Shown one piece after another: positions 35,638-43,409 of a stretch of DNA of 64,000 bases. The stretch is from Sphingomonas faeni (lineage in GTDB: Bacteria > Pseudomonadota > Alphaproteobacteria > Sphingomonadales > Sphingomonadaceae). The position numbers and the translations under genes are program-made. A model generated the notes under the pieces. The model saw nothing but the letters and a program-made list of their open reading frames with translations. It was not told the origin of the DNA and did not search any database. The DNA lies in contig NZ_JALPNF010000002.1 in NCBI RefSeq assembly GCF_023195535.1, positions 248,001 through 312,000 of the forward strand. Reading direction: 5' to 3'. Each line of letters begins with the position of its first letter. Position 1 is the stretch's first letter.

Positions 35638-37722
35638 TTGAAATATCCGCTGCTTCTCGTCCTGTTCGCGACCCCCGCCGCCCTCACCGCGCAAGAAACC
35701 CCCGCCGACCTGGTCGACCCCTTCGTCGGCACCCTCGCCGATTTCGGCCAACTCTCCCCCGCCGCAGTCGCACCGTTCGGCATGATGCAGCTCGGCCCCG
35801 ACACCAGCCCCGCCAACCACGCCGGCTACGACCATGCCGCGACCACATTGCTCGGCTTCTCGCACACCCGCGGCGTCGGAGTCGGCTGCGGCGGCGCAGG
35901 CGGCGACCTGATGATCTCGCTGCGCTATGCTGGCCAGACCGGCCCGGCACTGATCGACAAATCCAGCGAAGCCGCGCATCCCGGCACCTACCGCGTCCGC
36001 TACGCCGGCGGCATCCTGGCCGAAATGGCAACGACACGGGGGGCGGGCGTGCTGCGCTTCACCCTGCCCCGCGCCGGCACGGTCGACCTGCGGATCGACC
36101 CGCGCCACAGCTATTCGAAACGTCTGGCCGCCAGCTGGGGCAGCCTCGCCAGTGACGACCTCCGCGCCGACCTCGTCGCGGGCACGGTCTGCGATCAGGG
36201 CGCCTATCATTTCCACAGCGCCAGCCGCATCCTCGTCAACGGACGGCGGATCCACCAGACGCTGACCGCCGGCCCGAACGATCTGGCCACGCTCCGCATC
36301 GCCGGCAAAGCGGGCGACACGATCGAGGTCCGCACCGGGCTCTCGACCGTCGACGGACGCGGCGCAGCATCGGTCCGCGACACGGAAGTCGGCAACAAGT
36401 CCCTCGCCGCCGTCGCGACCGAAACACGCGCCGTCTGGAACCGCGTCCTCGGCCGCGTGGTGCCGAGCGGCTCGCGAGACCAGCGTGCGCTGTTCTACAC
36501 CTCGCTCTACCGCGTCATGGAAACCCCGGTCGCGATCGACGATCCCGACGGGCGCCACCGCGACAATGACGGCGCGGTGCAGACCTCGCCCAAGGGCCGG
36601 ACGCGCTACGCCAACTGGTCGCTATGGGACAATTACCGCACCCAGATGCCGCTGCTCGCGCTGCTCCAGCCCGAGCGCAGCGCCGATATCGCGCAGTCGC
36701 TGGTCGCGCTCTATGCGAACGGTAAAGCGCAATGGTCGACTCCCCACGAACCCTTCCTGACGGTCCGCACCGAGCATGCCGGGATCGCGCTGCTCGACAT
36801 GCACCGCAAGGGCATCGCGTTCGACGCGGCCGCCGCGCTGGCCGGAATGGCGGCGGACAGCGACACGCTCAAGCGCGGCACGCCCGACGAGCAGATCGAG
36901 GCCGCCTATGACGATTGGGCGACCGCCGAACTCGCACGCGATCTCGGCCGCACCGACCTCGCGAAGACTTTCACTGCCAAGGCGCAAAGCTACCGCCCGA
37001 TGTGGCGATCGGTGTTCCAGACCCCCGGCGCGGACGGCGACGTGGTCAAAGCACGCGGGCTGTACCAGGGCACCTTGTGGCAATATCGCTGGGCGCCGAT
37101 CTTCGACCTGCCGTGGATGATGCAAACGGTCGGGCGCGATCGACTGCTCGGCGAACTGCACCACTTCTTCGACGCTGGGCTGTTCAACATGACCAACGAG
37201 CCCGATATCCAGGTGCCCTGGATGTTCGCCGCGCTGGGCCAGCCGCAACCCACCGCCGATCTGATCCGGACGATCCTAACCAAACCGATCGCGCACCCCT
37301 ATACCAACAGCGGCAAGCTCCCGGTGCCGTTCGTCGGCCGCAGCTTCGCGCTGTCGCCGCAGGGGTTCGCCGACGGGATGGACGACGATGCCGGCGGGAT
37401 GACCGCCTGGTACGTGTTCGCGACGCTCGGCCTGTATCCGCTGGTACCCGGCGAGCCATGGTACGTCGTGACGACCCCGGCGTTCGCCCGCTCCGACATC
37501 GATCTCGGCAAGGGCCGCACGCTGACGATCCGGCGCTTGGGGCCCGAGGACGGCCGGATCACGCAGGCCAGCCTCAACGGACGGCCGCTTCAGAACTATC
37601 GCTTCCAGCACGCCGACCTGCTCCGCGGCGGCACGCTGACGATCACGACGGTAAGAATTGTCCCGCAACTGCAAGACGCCGCCGCTAAGACGCCAAAGGA
37701 TGGAGCAAGCCGCCCCCGCTGA
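35638..37722 (+). CDS. GH92 alpha-mannosidase-like enzyme, exported
   Basis: Calcium-dependent exo-alpha-mannosidase type enzyme. The 694-residue protein begins DPFVGT after the signal peptide, as GH92 members do, and has GFSHTRGVGVGCGG in the N-terminal beta-sandwich. The (alpha/alpha)6 barrel shows YANWSLWDNYRTQMPLLAL, the NEPDIQVPWMF segment holding the general-acid Glu, and DDDAGGMTAWYVFATLGLYPLVPG. Start: TTG 35638 gives a signal peptide (KYPLLLVLFATPAALTAQ). The frame is also open to an ATG at 35482 that overlaps the previous stop, but those 52 codons would be read from the inverted repeat. The downstream transporter gene overlaps its 3' end. Confidence 0.87.
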   Translation: MKYPLLLVLFATPAALTAQETPADLVDPFVGTLADFGQLSPAAVAPFGMMQLGPDTSPANHAGYDHAATTLLGFSHTRGVGVGCGGAGGDLMISLRYAGQTGPALIDKSSEAAHPGTYRVRYAGGILAEMATTRGAGVLRFTLPRAGTVDLRIDPRHSYSKRLAASWGSLASDDLRADLVAGTVCDQGAYHFHSASRILVNGRRIHQTLTAGPNDLATLRIAGKAGDTIEVRTGLSTVDGRGAASVRDTEVGNKSLAAVATETRAVWNRVLGRVVPSGSRDQRALFYTSLYRVMETPVAIDDPDGRHRDNDGAVQTSPKGRTRYANWSLWDNYRTQMPLLALLQPERSADIAQSLVALYANGKAQWSTPHEPFLTVRTEHAGIALLDMHRKGIAFDAAAALAGMAADSDTLKRGTPDEQIEAAYDDWATAELARDLGRTDLAKTFTAKAQSYRPMWRSVFQTPGADGDVVKARGLYQGTLWQYRWAPIFDLPWMMQTVGRDRLLGELHHFFDAGLFNMTNEPDIQVPWMFAALGQPQPTADLIRTILTKPIAHPYTNSGKLPVPFVGRSFALSPQGFADGMDDDAGGMTAWYVFATLGLYPLVPGEPWYVVTTPAFARSDIDLGKGRTLTIRRLGPEDGRITQASLNGRPLQNYRFQHADLLRGGTLTITTVRIVPQLQDAAAKTPKDGASRPR

Positions 37723-39073
37723 AGTCGTCGATCCCCCGGTCCAGCGGGCCCGGATGATCGGCTATGCGAGCGGCAATTTCGGCAAGAACGTCCTCGCGTC
37801 GACGATGGATGTCTTCCTGCTGTTCGTCCTGACCGAACGCTGGGGCGTGTCGCCAGCGGCGGCCGGGCTGGTGGTGATGATCGGGCTGGTGTGGGACGGC
37901 CTCTGCGATCCGCTGCTCGGCCGGCTGGTCGATCGGTCCGCGGACCGGCTTGGGCTGTACCGGCGACTGCTGTTCGTCGGTGCGCCCCTTGTCGGGGTGT
38001 TCTTCACGCTGTTCTTCCTCGATCCCGGCTGGCGCGGACCGGCGATCCTCGTCTGGGCGACCGTGACGGTGCTGCTGTTCCGCACCGCCTATTCGGTGTG
38101 CGACGTCGCGCACAACGCGCTGATGATGCGGATGACGCGGGCGCCGGGCGCCGCGACGACGCTGTCCGGCTTGCGGTATATGTTCAGCTGCCTCGGTGCG
38201 CTGACCGTCGCACATTTCGCGCGCGCGTTCGTCGATCCGGCGGCCGACGGCGGTGGTTATGGCCTGCTCGCCGTCACCGGCGGTGCGGCCCTCGCCTATG
38301 TCGCGACCCTCTGGCTGTCGGCTGCTTCCGCACCGCGATCGGTGGTCGCACCTGGCGCCTCGGCTCCGCGCGCGCCGCTCGCCTGGATCCTCGGCAACCG
38401 GCCGCTGCTGCTGTTGCTGGCGCTCGGCTTCGTCCAGGCGCTGACGCTACCGTTCTTCGCGCGCTCCTTCGCCTATATCGGCAAGGGGATATTTCACGAT
38501 CCGGGCTGGACCGGCAAGGCGCTGACTATGCTGGCGCTCTCGCAACTCCTCGCGCTGCCCAGCTGGATGTGGGTGGCCCGGCGTTTCGAGCAAGGCCACG
38601 TGCTTGGTCTCGCGCTGGCCACCACCGCAGCCGGCCTGACGCTTTTTGCGACCGGATCCGCGGCGATGATCGCCGGCATCGCAGTGTTCGGCGTCGGGAA
38701 TGCGGGGTTGCAGATGATGCTCTGGGCGGCGCTCGCCAACGCGATCGATCACGGGGAACGCGATACCGGCACGCGGTTCGAAGGGCTTCCGGTCGCATTG
38801 CTGCTGTTGACGCTGAAAACGGGCGGCGGTCTCAGCGGTGCGCTGCTCGGCCATGGTCTATCGCTGACCGGATGGAACGCCACGGCACGGCTGACACCAA
38901 ACCAAGGCGATCAGTTGATGACGCTGGCATGGTCCGTGCCATTATGCGGCGCGCTATCATGTCTAGCGTTGCTGGTATGTCTAAGGCGCCGACGATCGCC
39001 GGACGGGTTTACCGCACGCTCGTCATGGTTTCCTCGAGCGTCGCGACCGCGGCCGTCCGGGAATGCCCCGTGA
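37700..39073 (+). CDS. MFS sugar transporter, GPH type
   Basis: Inner-membrane glycoside-pentoside-hexuronide-type symporter, 457 residues with about twelve helices. Family signs are GYASGNFGKNVLASTMDVFLL at the N-terminus, IGLVWDGLCDPLLGRLVDRS with the loop 2-3 Asp/Arg, and GVGNAGLQMMLWAALANAIDHGERDTGTRFEG in the second half. The ATG at 37700 lies within the last 23 bases of the GH92 gene; an earlier in-frame ATG at 37658 would overlap more and is less likely. Together with the TonB receptor and GH92 enzyme it provides a full uptake path, probably for mannose or a mannoside. Confidence 0.87.
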   Translation: MEQAAPAEVVDPPVQRARMIGYASGNFGKNVLASTMDVFLLFVLTERWGVSPAAAGLVVMIGLVWDGLCDPLLGRLVDRSADRLGLYRRLLFVGAPLVGVFFTLFFLDPGWRGPAILVWATVTVLLFRTAYSVCDVAHNALMMRMTRAPGAATTLSGLRYMFSCLGALTVAHFARAFVDPAADGGGYGLLAVTGGAALAYVATLWLSAASAPRSVVAPGASAPRAPLAWILGNRPLLLLLALGFVQALTLPFFARSFAYIGKGIFHDPGWTGKALTMLALSQLLALPSWMWVARRFEQGHVLGLALATTAAGLTLFATGSAAMIAGIAVFGVGNAGLQMMLWAALANAIDHGERDTGTRFEGLPVALLLLTLKTGGGLSGALLGHGLSLTGWNATARLTPNQGDQLMTLAWSVPLCGALSCLALLVCLRRRRSPDGFTARSSWFPRASRPRPSGNAP

Positions 39074-39092
39074 AAAAAAATTCTGTCCCGAT

Positions 39093-39116
39093 CTTGATGC
39101 GGTAATCGGCCGAATT
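39093..39116 (+). promoter_or_regulatory. possible heat-shock (sigma32-type) promoter for hsp20
   Basis: CTTGAT near 39093 and CCGAATTAT near 39110 loosely match the CTTGAA / CCCATNT elements of sigma32 promoters, and lie immediately upstream of the thermometer leader. Matches are partial, so this is a weak call. Confidence 0.3.
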
Positions 39117-39128
39117 ATTTTGCTTGCG

Positions 39129-39215
39129 CCGGACGCGTTAATCGGTCCGGTGACTGAGGGCACCGGCTCTCCCGGTGCTCCTCGTGCTCAGATTGCTCAT
39201 GAGGAGGATTTGGAT
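39129..39215 (+). ncRNA. ROSE-type RNA thermometer in the hsp20 leader
   Basis: Three hairpins precede the gene: CCGGAC/GTCCGG (39129-39150), GCACCGG/CCGGTGC (39160-39178) and a weak one covering the ribosome site (39192-39209). In the last, ATTGCTC pairs with GAGGAT, so the conserved UUGCU faces AGGA with a bulged G (39195), the hallmark of ROSE elements that melt on heating. The GAGGAGG site is thus masked at low temperature. Confidence 0.8.
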
Positions 39216-39710
39216 ATGAGGACGAACTTCGATTTCACGCCCTATCGTCGGTCCACCGTCGGTTTCGACCGGCTGTTCGACCTGCTGGAGGCGAGTGCGC
39301 GGACCGAGCCGGTCGATGGCTATCCGCCGTTCGACATCGAACGCGAGAGTGAGGATAGCTATCAGATCACGCTCGCGGTTGCCGGGTTCAGACCCGACGA
39401 CATCGAGATCGTCGCGCAGAACAACCAGCTGACGGTCAGCGGGCGCAAGCCGGACGACCGCGACGAAGGCCGCTTCGTCCACCGCGGGATCGCGACACGG
39501 GCGTTCGAGCGGCGTTTCCAGCTCGCCGATTTCGTGCAGGTACAGACCGCGAGCTTCGACAGCGGGCTGCTGCGGATCGCCCTGAAGCGCGAGATACCCG
39601 AGGCAATGAAGCCACGCCGGATCGAGATCACGGGCGCCGCAGCCAATGATCTCGCGCGCGATGCCGAGGTCCGGATCGAGGATCATCAGGCGGACCGCAA
39701 CGCCGCCTGA
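39216..39710 (+). CDS. small heat-shock protein Hsp20/IbpA type
   Basis: ATP-independent holdase that binds unfolding proteins in the cytoplasm. The 164-residue protein starts MRTNFDFTPYRRSTVGFDRLFDLL, typical of alphaproteobacterial class A small heat-shock proteins. The alpha-crystallin domain runs about 35-130: FDIERESEDSYQITLAVAGF, then RRFQLADFVQV, and the closing GLLRIALKREIPE contains the L-x-I-x-L-type contact. A strong GAGGAGG lies nine bases before ATG 39216, inside the thermometer hairpin. The frame is open to 39063, but the upstream part runs through the leader. A terminator follows. Confidence 0.95.
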   Translation: MRTNFDFTPYRRSTVGFDRLFDLLEASARTEPVDGYPPFDIERESEDSYQITLAVAGFRPDDIEIVAQNNQLTVSGRKPDDRDEGRFVHRGIATRAFERRFQLADFVQVQTASFDSGLLRIALKREIPEAMKPRRIEITGAAANDLARDAEVRIEDHQADRNAA

Positions 39711-39727
39711 TCGGTCCTGCACAATCG

Positions 39728-39770
39728 AAGGGCGGTTGCCGGCTACGACGCTGGCAACCGCCCTTTTTTT
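39728..39770 (+). terminator. rho-independent terminator after hsp20
   Basis: A 13-bp stem (AAGGGCGGTTGCC / GGCAACCGCCCTT) with a 12-base loop runs into seven Ts. A further perfect 7-bp palindrome (ATACGGC / GCCGTAT, 39778-39804) sits between it and the convergent gene end. Confidence 0.92.
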
Positions 39771-39810
39771 GCCTTCGATACGGCCCGAAGTCGGCGAGCC
39801 GTATGCGGTT

Positions 39811-40080
39811 TCACCGTGGCGGTGGCGGCTTGACGTAGATATCGGCGGCAGACGGAACGACGTGGTTCGGCCGCGAAGACAGCCGCAACCAGCCGCCGCG
39901 CAGGACCACCAGTGCGGCGGCGGTCGCGACGACGACCAGCCCGAGTTCGATCTTGCGGAGCGTATCGCGGTTGCGCTCCTCGGTATTCCACAGGCCCTCC
40001 CATTCCTCCTCGGAACGGAACTCGTGATGGGTCTCGTCGAACTCCGCATCGTAATCGCTGTGATCGCCGTGCTCCATCAT
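39811..40080 (-). CDS. small acidic single-membrane-span protein
   Basis: An 89-residue protein. The first 40 residues are rich in Asp, Glu and His ([18 protein letters not shown]), one membrane helix follows at about 46-62 ([15 protein letters not shown]) and the tail ends in a proline run. Predicted to have a cytoplasmic acidic N-terminus and a short periplasmic tail. The ATG overlaps the aqpZ stop by four bases, so the two are coupled and may work together at the membrane. No family is recognised. Confidence 0.7.
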   Translation of the reverse strand: MMEHGDHSDYDAEFDETHHEFRSEEEWEGLWNTEERNRDTLRKIELGLVVVATAAALVVLRGGWLRLSSRPNHVVPSAADIYVKPPPPR

Positions 40081-40925
40081 GCGCGACCTCCTTCCGCGAA
40101 GGTGCGGTCGTCGCCAACCAGCATCTCGACCGGGGTATCGCCGATCGGGCCGGGCGACTGATCTTCGTCGGTATGCGCGAACAGCCAGCGGCCGAGCAAC
40201 CCGGCAACGGCGGCACCGGTCAGCGGTGCGAGCCAGAACAGCCAGAGCTGCGACAGCGCCCAGCCGCCGACGAACAGGGCGGGGCCGGTGCTGCGCGCGG
40301 GATTGACCGACGTATTGTCGATCGGGATCGAGATCAGGTGGATGAGCGTCAGCGCGAGGCCGATCGAGAGCGGCGCGAACGCTGCGGGAGAGCGCTCATC
40401 GGTGGCGCCGAGAATAACGGTCAGGAAACCCGCGGTCAGGATCGCCTCGGCGAGAAACGCGGTAGCGGCGCTGTAACCGCCCGGCGAATGAGCGCCATAA
40501 CCATTGGCCGCGAACCCGCTGGCGACGAGGTCGAAACCGGCCGTACCCGATGCGAGCGCTGCAAGCGCTGCGCTGGCAAGAATCCCGCCGACGAGTTGCG
40601 CGAGGACATAGCCAGGCAGATCGCGCGCGGGAAACCGCCCGGCGATCGTCAGGCCCAGGCTGACTGCGGGGTTGAAATGCCCGCCGGAAATGAAGCCGAC
40701 GGCAAACGCCATCGTGAAGACGGTGAGGCCGAAGGCGAGCGAGACGCCGACGAGCCCGATCGAACCGGGAACGCTGGTGCCGGCTGCCAGCACCGCGGCG
40801 CCGCAACCACCAAGAACCAGCCAGAAAGTCCCGATCGTCTCGGCTACCAGACGGCGCGCGGTGGCGATGGGACGCGGGCGCCGCGCTGCTCCTGCAACGG
40901 CGCGAACCTGTGACGCTTCGGTCAT
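40077..40925 (-). CDS. aqpZ: aquaporin Z-type water channel
   Basis: Inner-membrane water channel of the MIP family, 282 residues with six transmembrane helices and two half-helices. Both NPA boxes are visible: GGHFNPAVS and NTSVNPARS. The residues after the second box and the presence of F, H, T/G and R selectivity-filter positions suit a water-specific rather than glycerol channel, although I place the filter only by motif. About 25 N-terminal and 35 C-terminal residues extend beyond the typical AqpZ core. It is coupled to a small membrane protein and sits in a cluster of stress-related genes. Confidence 0.92.
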   Translation of the reverse strand: MTEASQVRAVAGAARRPRPIATARRLVAETIGTFWLVLGGCGAAVLAAGTSVPGSIGLVGVSLAFGLTVFTMAFAVGFISGGHFNPAVSLGLTIAGRFPARDLPGYVLAQLVGGILASAALAALASGTAGFDLVASGFAANGYGAHSPGGYSAATAFLAEAILTAGFLTVILGATDERSPAAFAPLSIGLALTLIHLISIPIDNTSVNPARSTGPALFVGGWALSQLWLFWLAPLTGAAVAGLLGRWLFAHTDEDQSPGPIGDTPVEMLVGDDRTFAEGGRA

Positions 40926-40980
40926 CCTCTTGTGCCTCGTACAGGACGCCTTGACGGGCGTCTCTGATCCTCGAAAATCA

Positions 40981-41011
40981 GGGCGGCGGTGGCCGTGGCC
41001 ATCCGCCGCCC
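40981..41011 (-). terminator. hairpin downstream of the csbD-like gene
   Basis: GGGCGGCGG and CCGCCGCCC pair around a 13-base loop. Read on the minus strand it follows the csbD-like stop and leads into TGATTTT, a short T run, so it is a plausible but weak terminator. Confidence 0.5.
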
Positions 41012-41033
41012 CTTAGGGCTCAGCCCGTACGGC

Positions 41034-41318
41034 TTACTTGCCGCGGAGCGTGTTGATCAGCGCGATGCCGAGGACGCCGGCAACCGCTGCTGCAGTGAAG
41101 GGACGCTCCTTCGAGAACTGGCGCACATAGTCGACGAGCGGACGGATGTTGTCTTCGACAACGTCCTTGGCCTGGCCGACGGTCTTCTGGACGGTGCCGC
41201 CCAACTGATCCGCAACGCCTTCGCTCTTCAGCGACTTGTCGCCGGTCGCGGTGCCGAGAGCTTCCTTGGCCTTGCCGCCGAAATCGGTTGCTGCGCCTGC
41301 GAGGGTATCGGTGTTCAT
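41034..41318 (-). CDS. CsbD-like stress protein with C-terminal membrane segment
   Basis: A 94-residue protein. Residues about 5-58 follow the CsbD pattern (KAKEALGTATGDKSLKSEG, then QLGGTVQKTVGQAKD), an amphipathic helical domain seen in general-stress proteins. A hydrophobic helix at about 73-90 (FTAAAVAGVLGIALINTL) then anchors it, as in DUF883-type proteins. A strong AAGGAG lies eight bases before the ATG. It is 40 bases downstream of the mechanosensitive channel gene on the same strand and may share its transcript. The molecular function of CsbD proteins is not known. Confidence 0.82.
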   Translation of the reverse strand: MNTDTLAGAATDFGGKAKEALGTATGDKSLKSEGVADQLGGTVQKTVGQAKDVVEDNIRPLVDYVRQFSKERPFTAAAVAGVLGIALINTLRGK

Positions 41319-41358
41319 GGATAGTCTCCTTGGTTGATAATGGTTTGAAGAGAGGTAA

Positions 41359-42750
41359 TCAGAAACGAGGCGTGTCGGTAACGTCGCGCGCGTCGTTACG
41401 ATCCTCGAACGATGCGGATTGCGGACGGTTCATCGAATCTGCCGTCGTTTCTTCGCCGAGCGAACGCTTGGTGGCGGCGTTGTCGCCAGCCTTGGCTCCA
41501 TCAAGCATACGCTTAACCGCATTGCCCGCCGCATCGCGACCGCCCAACCCGAAAGCCAGTGCAAAAGCCACCGCGATCGCACCGAGCAGCAACCCGAACG
41601 CCAGGTTGATGATGTCGTCAGCCAGGCCCATGAAGCGCAGGCCGATCGCCGTGCCGAGCACGATGATCGCGATCCGCACGACCGGTGCCGCAACGCGCGT
41701 GCCCTGGTCGCCGTTACGCTCGACCGCATGGGCTACGATGCGCGCGATGACGACCGATGCGAAGATGATGATCGCACCGAACACGACCTGCCCGAACAGC
41801 GTCAGCACCTCGGCCATGATCTGCGAGCCATAGGCGAAGTTCAGCTGGCGGAAGGCTTCCATCAGGCCGAAGATCAGGATCGCGGCGAACGCGCCGGTGC
41901 CCACGGCCTTGGACGGCACGAGCGAGGGACCGGTCGTGCCGAGCTGGCGGTTCTCTGCGCTGCCGAAGATGCCGATCGAGCCGATCGTCCGGTCGAAACC
42001 GGTCGTGGCCAGGAACTGCGTCAACAGGCGCGACGCGAACTTGGCGATGACATAGGCGACGGCGAGGATCATGCCTGCGGCGATGACGTGCGGGATGGCA
42101 TCGAGAATGATGCGCAGCATGGCAGTTGCCGGCTGCGAGATCGCCGCGATGTTCAGCGTGTCGAGCGCCGCGATCGACACCGGAATGATGATCAGCGCAA
42201 ACACGATGCCACCGATGGTCCGGGGCAGCATGGTCGGATCGCTCGGCCTGGTCGCCCCGACATGCGTCGAGAAGCGCTCGACATGGCTGGCCGTGATGAC
42301 CGCCTCGACCGCCTTCTTGGCGACCTTGGCAAGCACATAGCCCAGGAAGAAGATCAGCGCGGCGCCGATAATCCGCGGGACCGCCTGGCCGAACCCCTGA
42401 AGCATGTCACCAAGCGGGCCGGTCGCGCCGGCAAGCCCCAGCGGCTGCGTTGCGAGGAACAGCGCGATCAGCAGAACCACCCAATAGGCGGCATCGCCAA
42501 CCTGCGCGCCGATCGTGGTCGGGTTGCGCGGGTTGGCGTTCGGTTCGTTGGCGTGAATCGCGAGCGGCGTCTTGTTGACGAGCTTGGCGACGCCCCACTT
42601 CACGGCGCGGGCGATCGCCCAGCCGATCATCAGGATGATCAGCGCGGCGATGATCCGCGGCGTCCAGATTTCCACGTAGCTCCAAGCTTGCGCCCCGAAG
42701 TCGCGGGTGTTCGATACGACCGTATCGCCCGCATAGGTTACGTCTTGCAT
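41359..42750 (-). CDS. mechanosensitive ion channel family protein
   Basis: A 463-residue inner-membrane protein with repeated TM-helix (PF05552-like) units rather than a full classical MscS soluble vestibule. Similar segments recur: PRIIAALIILMIGWAIARAVKWGV near 31, PRIIGAALIFFLGYVLAKVAKKAV near 124, PHVIAAGMILAVAYVIAKFASRLL near 217 and a fourth in FGAIIIFASVVIARIVAHAV. Such proteins are annotated as mechanosensitive channels and are thought to relieve turgor, though direct evidence is limited. The C-terminal 60 residues are hydrophilic and probably cytoplasmic. With aqpZ nearby it suggests an osmotic-stress grouping. Confidence 0.83.
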   Translation of the reverse strand: MQDVTYAGDTVVSNTRDFGAQAWSYVEIWTPRIIAALIILMIGWAIARAVKWGVAKLVNKTPLAIHANEPNANPRNPTTIGAQVGDAAYWVVLLIALFLATQPLGLAGATGPLGDMLQGFGQAVPRIIGAALIFFLGYVLAKVAKKAVEAVITASHVERFSTHVGATRPSDPTMLPRTIGGIVFALIIIPVSIAALDTLNIAAISQPATAMLRIILDAIPHVIAAGMILAVAYVIAKFASRLLTQFLATTGFDRTIGSIGIFGSAENRQLGTTGPSLVPSKAVGTGAFAAILIFGLMEAFRQLNFAYGSQIMAEVLTLFGQVVFGAIIIFASVVIARIVAHAVERNGDQGTRVAAPVVRIAIIVLGTAIGLRFMGLADDIINLAFGLLLGAIAVAFALAFGLGGRDAAGNAVKRMLDGAKAGDNAATKRSLGEETTADSMNRPQSASFEDRNDARDVTDTPRF

Positions 42751-42844
42751 GATAGTGTCCCTAGAAACCCTCTACGGGGCCTGGTTCCGGAAGATACGCG
42801 GCATCCTCCGAACGGACGCCGATGCCGCATCCGATCCTGTTACG

Positions 42845-43210
42845 TCAGAGCGGCGATGCCGGATCAGCCAGAATACCGCACGCCGCCGCGGCCTTGCCGA
42901 CTTCGAGCGGTACCTTGGGATCCTTGACCTGGCCGGAAACGCGGATGAAATCGCTCACCGTCAGGAGTCCCGGCGTCGTGTCGCCTTCGCGCGATGCCTT
43001 GGCGGCACGGCCAAGTTGCTGGAGCTGCCCGAGCGACAGGTTTGCCTCGAGTCGGTCGCCGACGCACTGCGACTGCGCCGGCTGGAAGCCATAGCCCTCG
43101 AGCGAGGTCGCGATCTTTGCCGACGGGTTGACGCACGCGGACAGCGACAACGCGCCCATCCCGACCGTGAGAACCCCTGCGATGCATGCGAAACTACGAT
43201 GCTGAATCAT
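42845..43210 (-). CDS. small lipoprotein of unknown function
   Basis: A 121-residue protein. ATG 43210 gives a lipoprotein signal (MIQHRSFACIAGVLTVGMGA, then lipobox LSAC), so the mature protein is anchored by its Cys. The mature part includes SLEGYGFQPAQSQCVGDRLEANLSLGQLQQLGR and a second and third Cys that could form a disulphide. The segment around CVGDRLEANLSLGQLQQL resembles small alphaproteobacterial envelope proteins of unknown role. The frame continues upstream to 43288, but the lipobox position argues for 43210. Confidence 0.75.
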   Translation of the reverse strand: MIQHRSFACIAGVLTVGMGALSLSACVNPSAKIATSLEGYGFQPAQSQCVGDRLEANLSLGQLQQLGRAAKASREGDTTPGLLTVSDFIRVSGQVKDPKVPLEVGKAAAACGILADPASPL

Positions 43211-43409
43211 GATAAGCCCCTGTCTTCGGGCGCCATGCGGCTTCCGTCCGATCGGACGTAAAACCCATATTTCCCAAACGCATAACAAGCAGCCAGCGGG
43301 ATGTATCCTAGGTAGTGATGCACTATCGGACCATGCGAATTATACCATCCGCGGACTGGGTCGATCGCGCGAACACGGCACCGGGCGGCGGACCGGCCGG
43401 TGCTGGATT

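Noticed and set aside
42765..42788. EcfG-like general-stress promoter (GGAAC ... GTT, minus strand) before the mechanosensitive channel gene
   Set aside because: The spacer is 15 bases, two to three shorter than the usual EcfG spacing.
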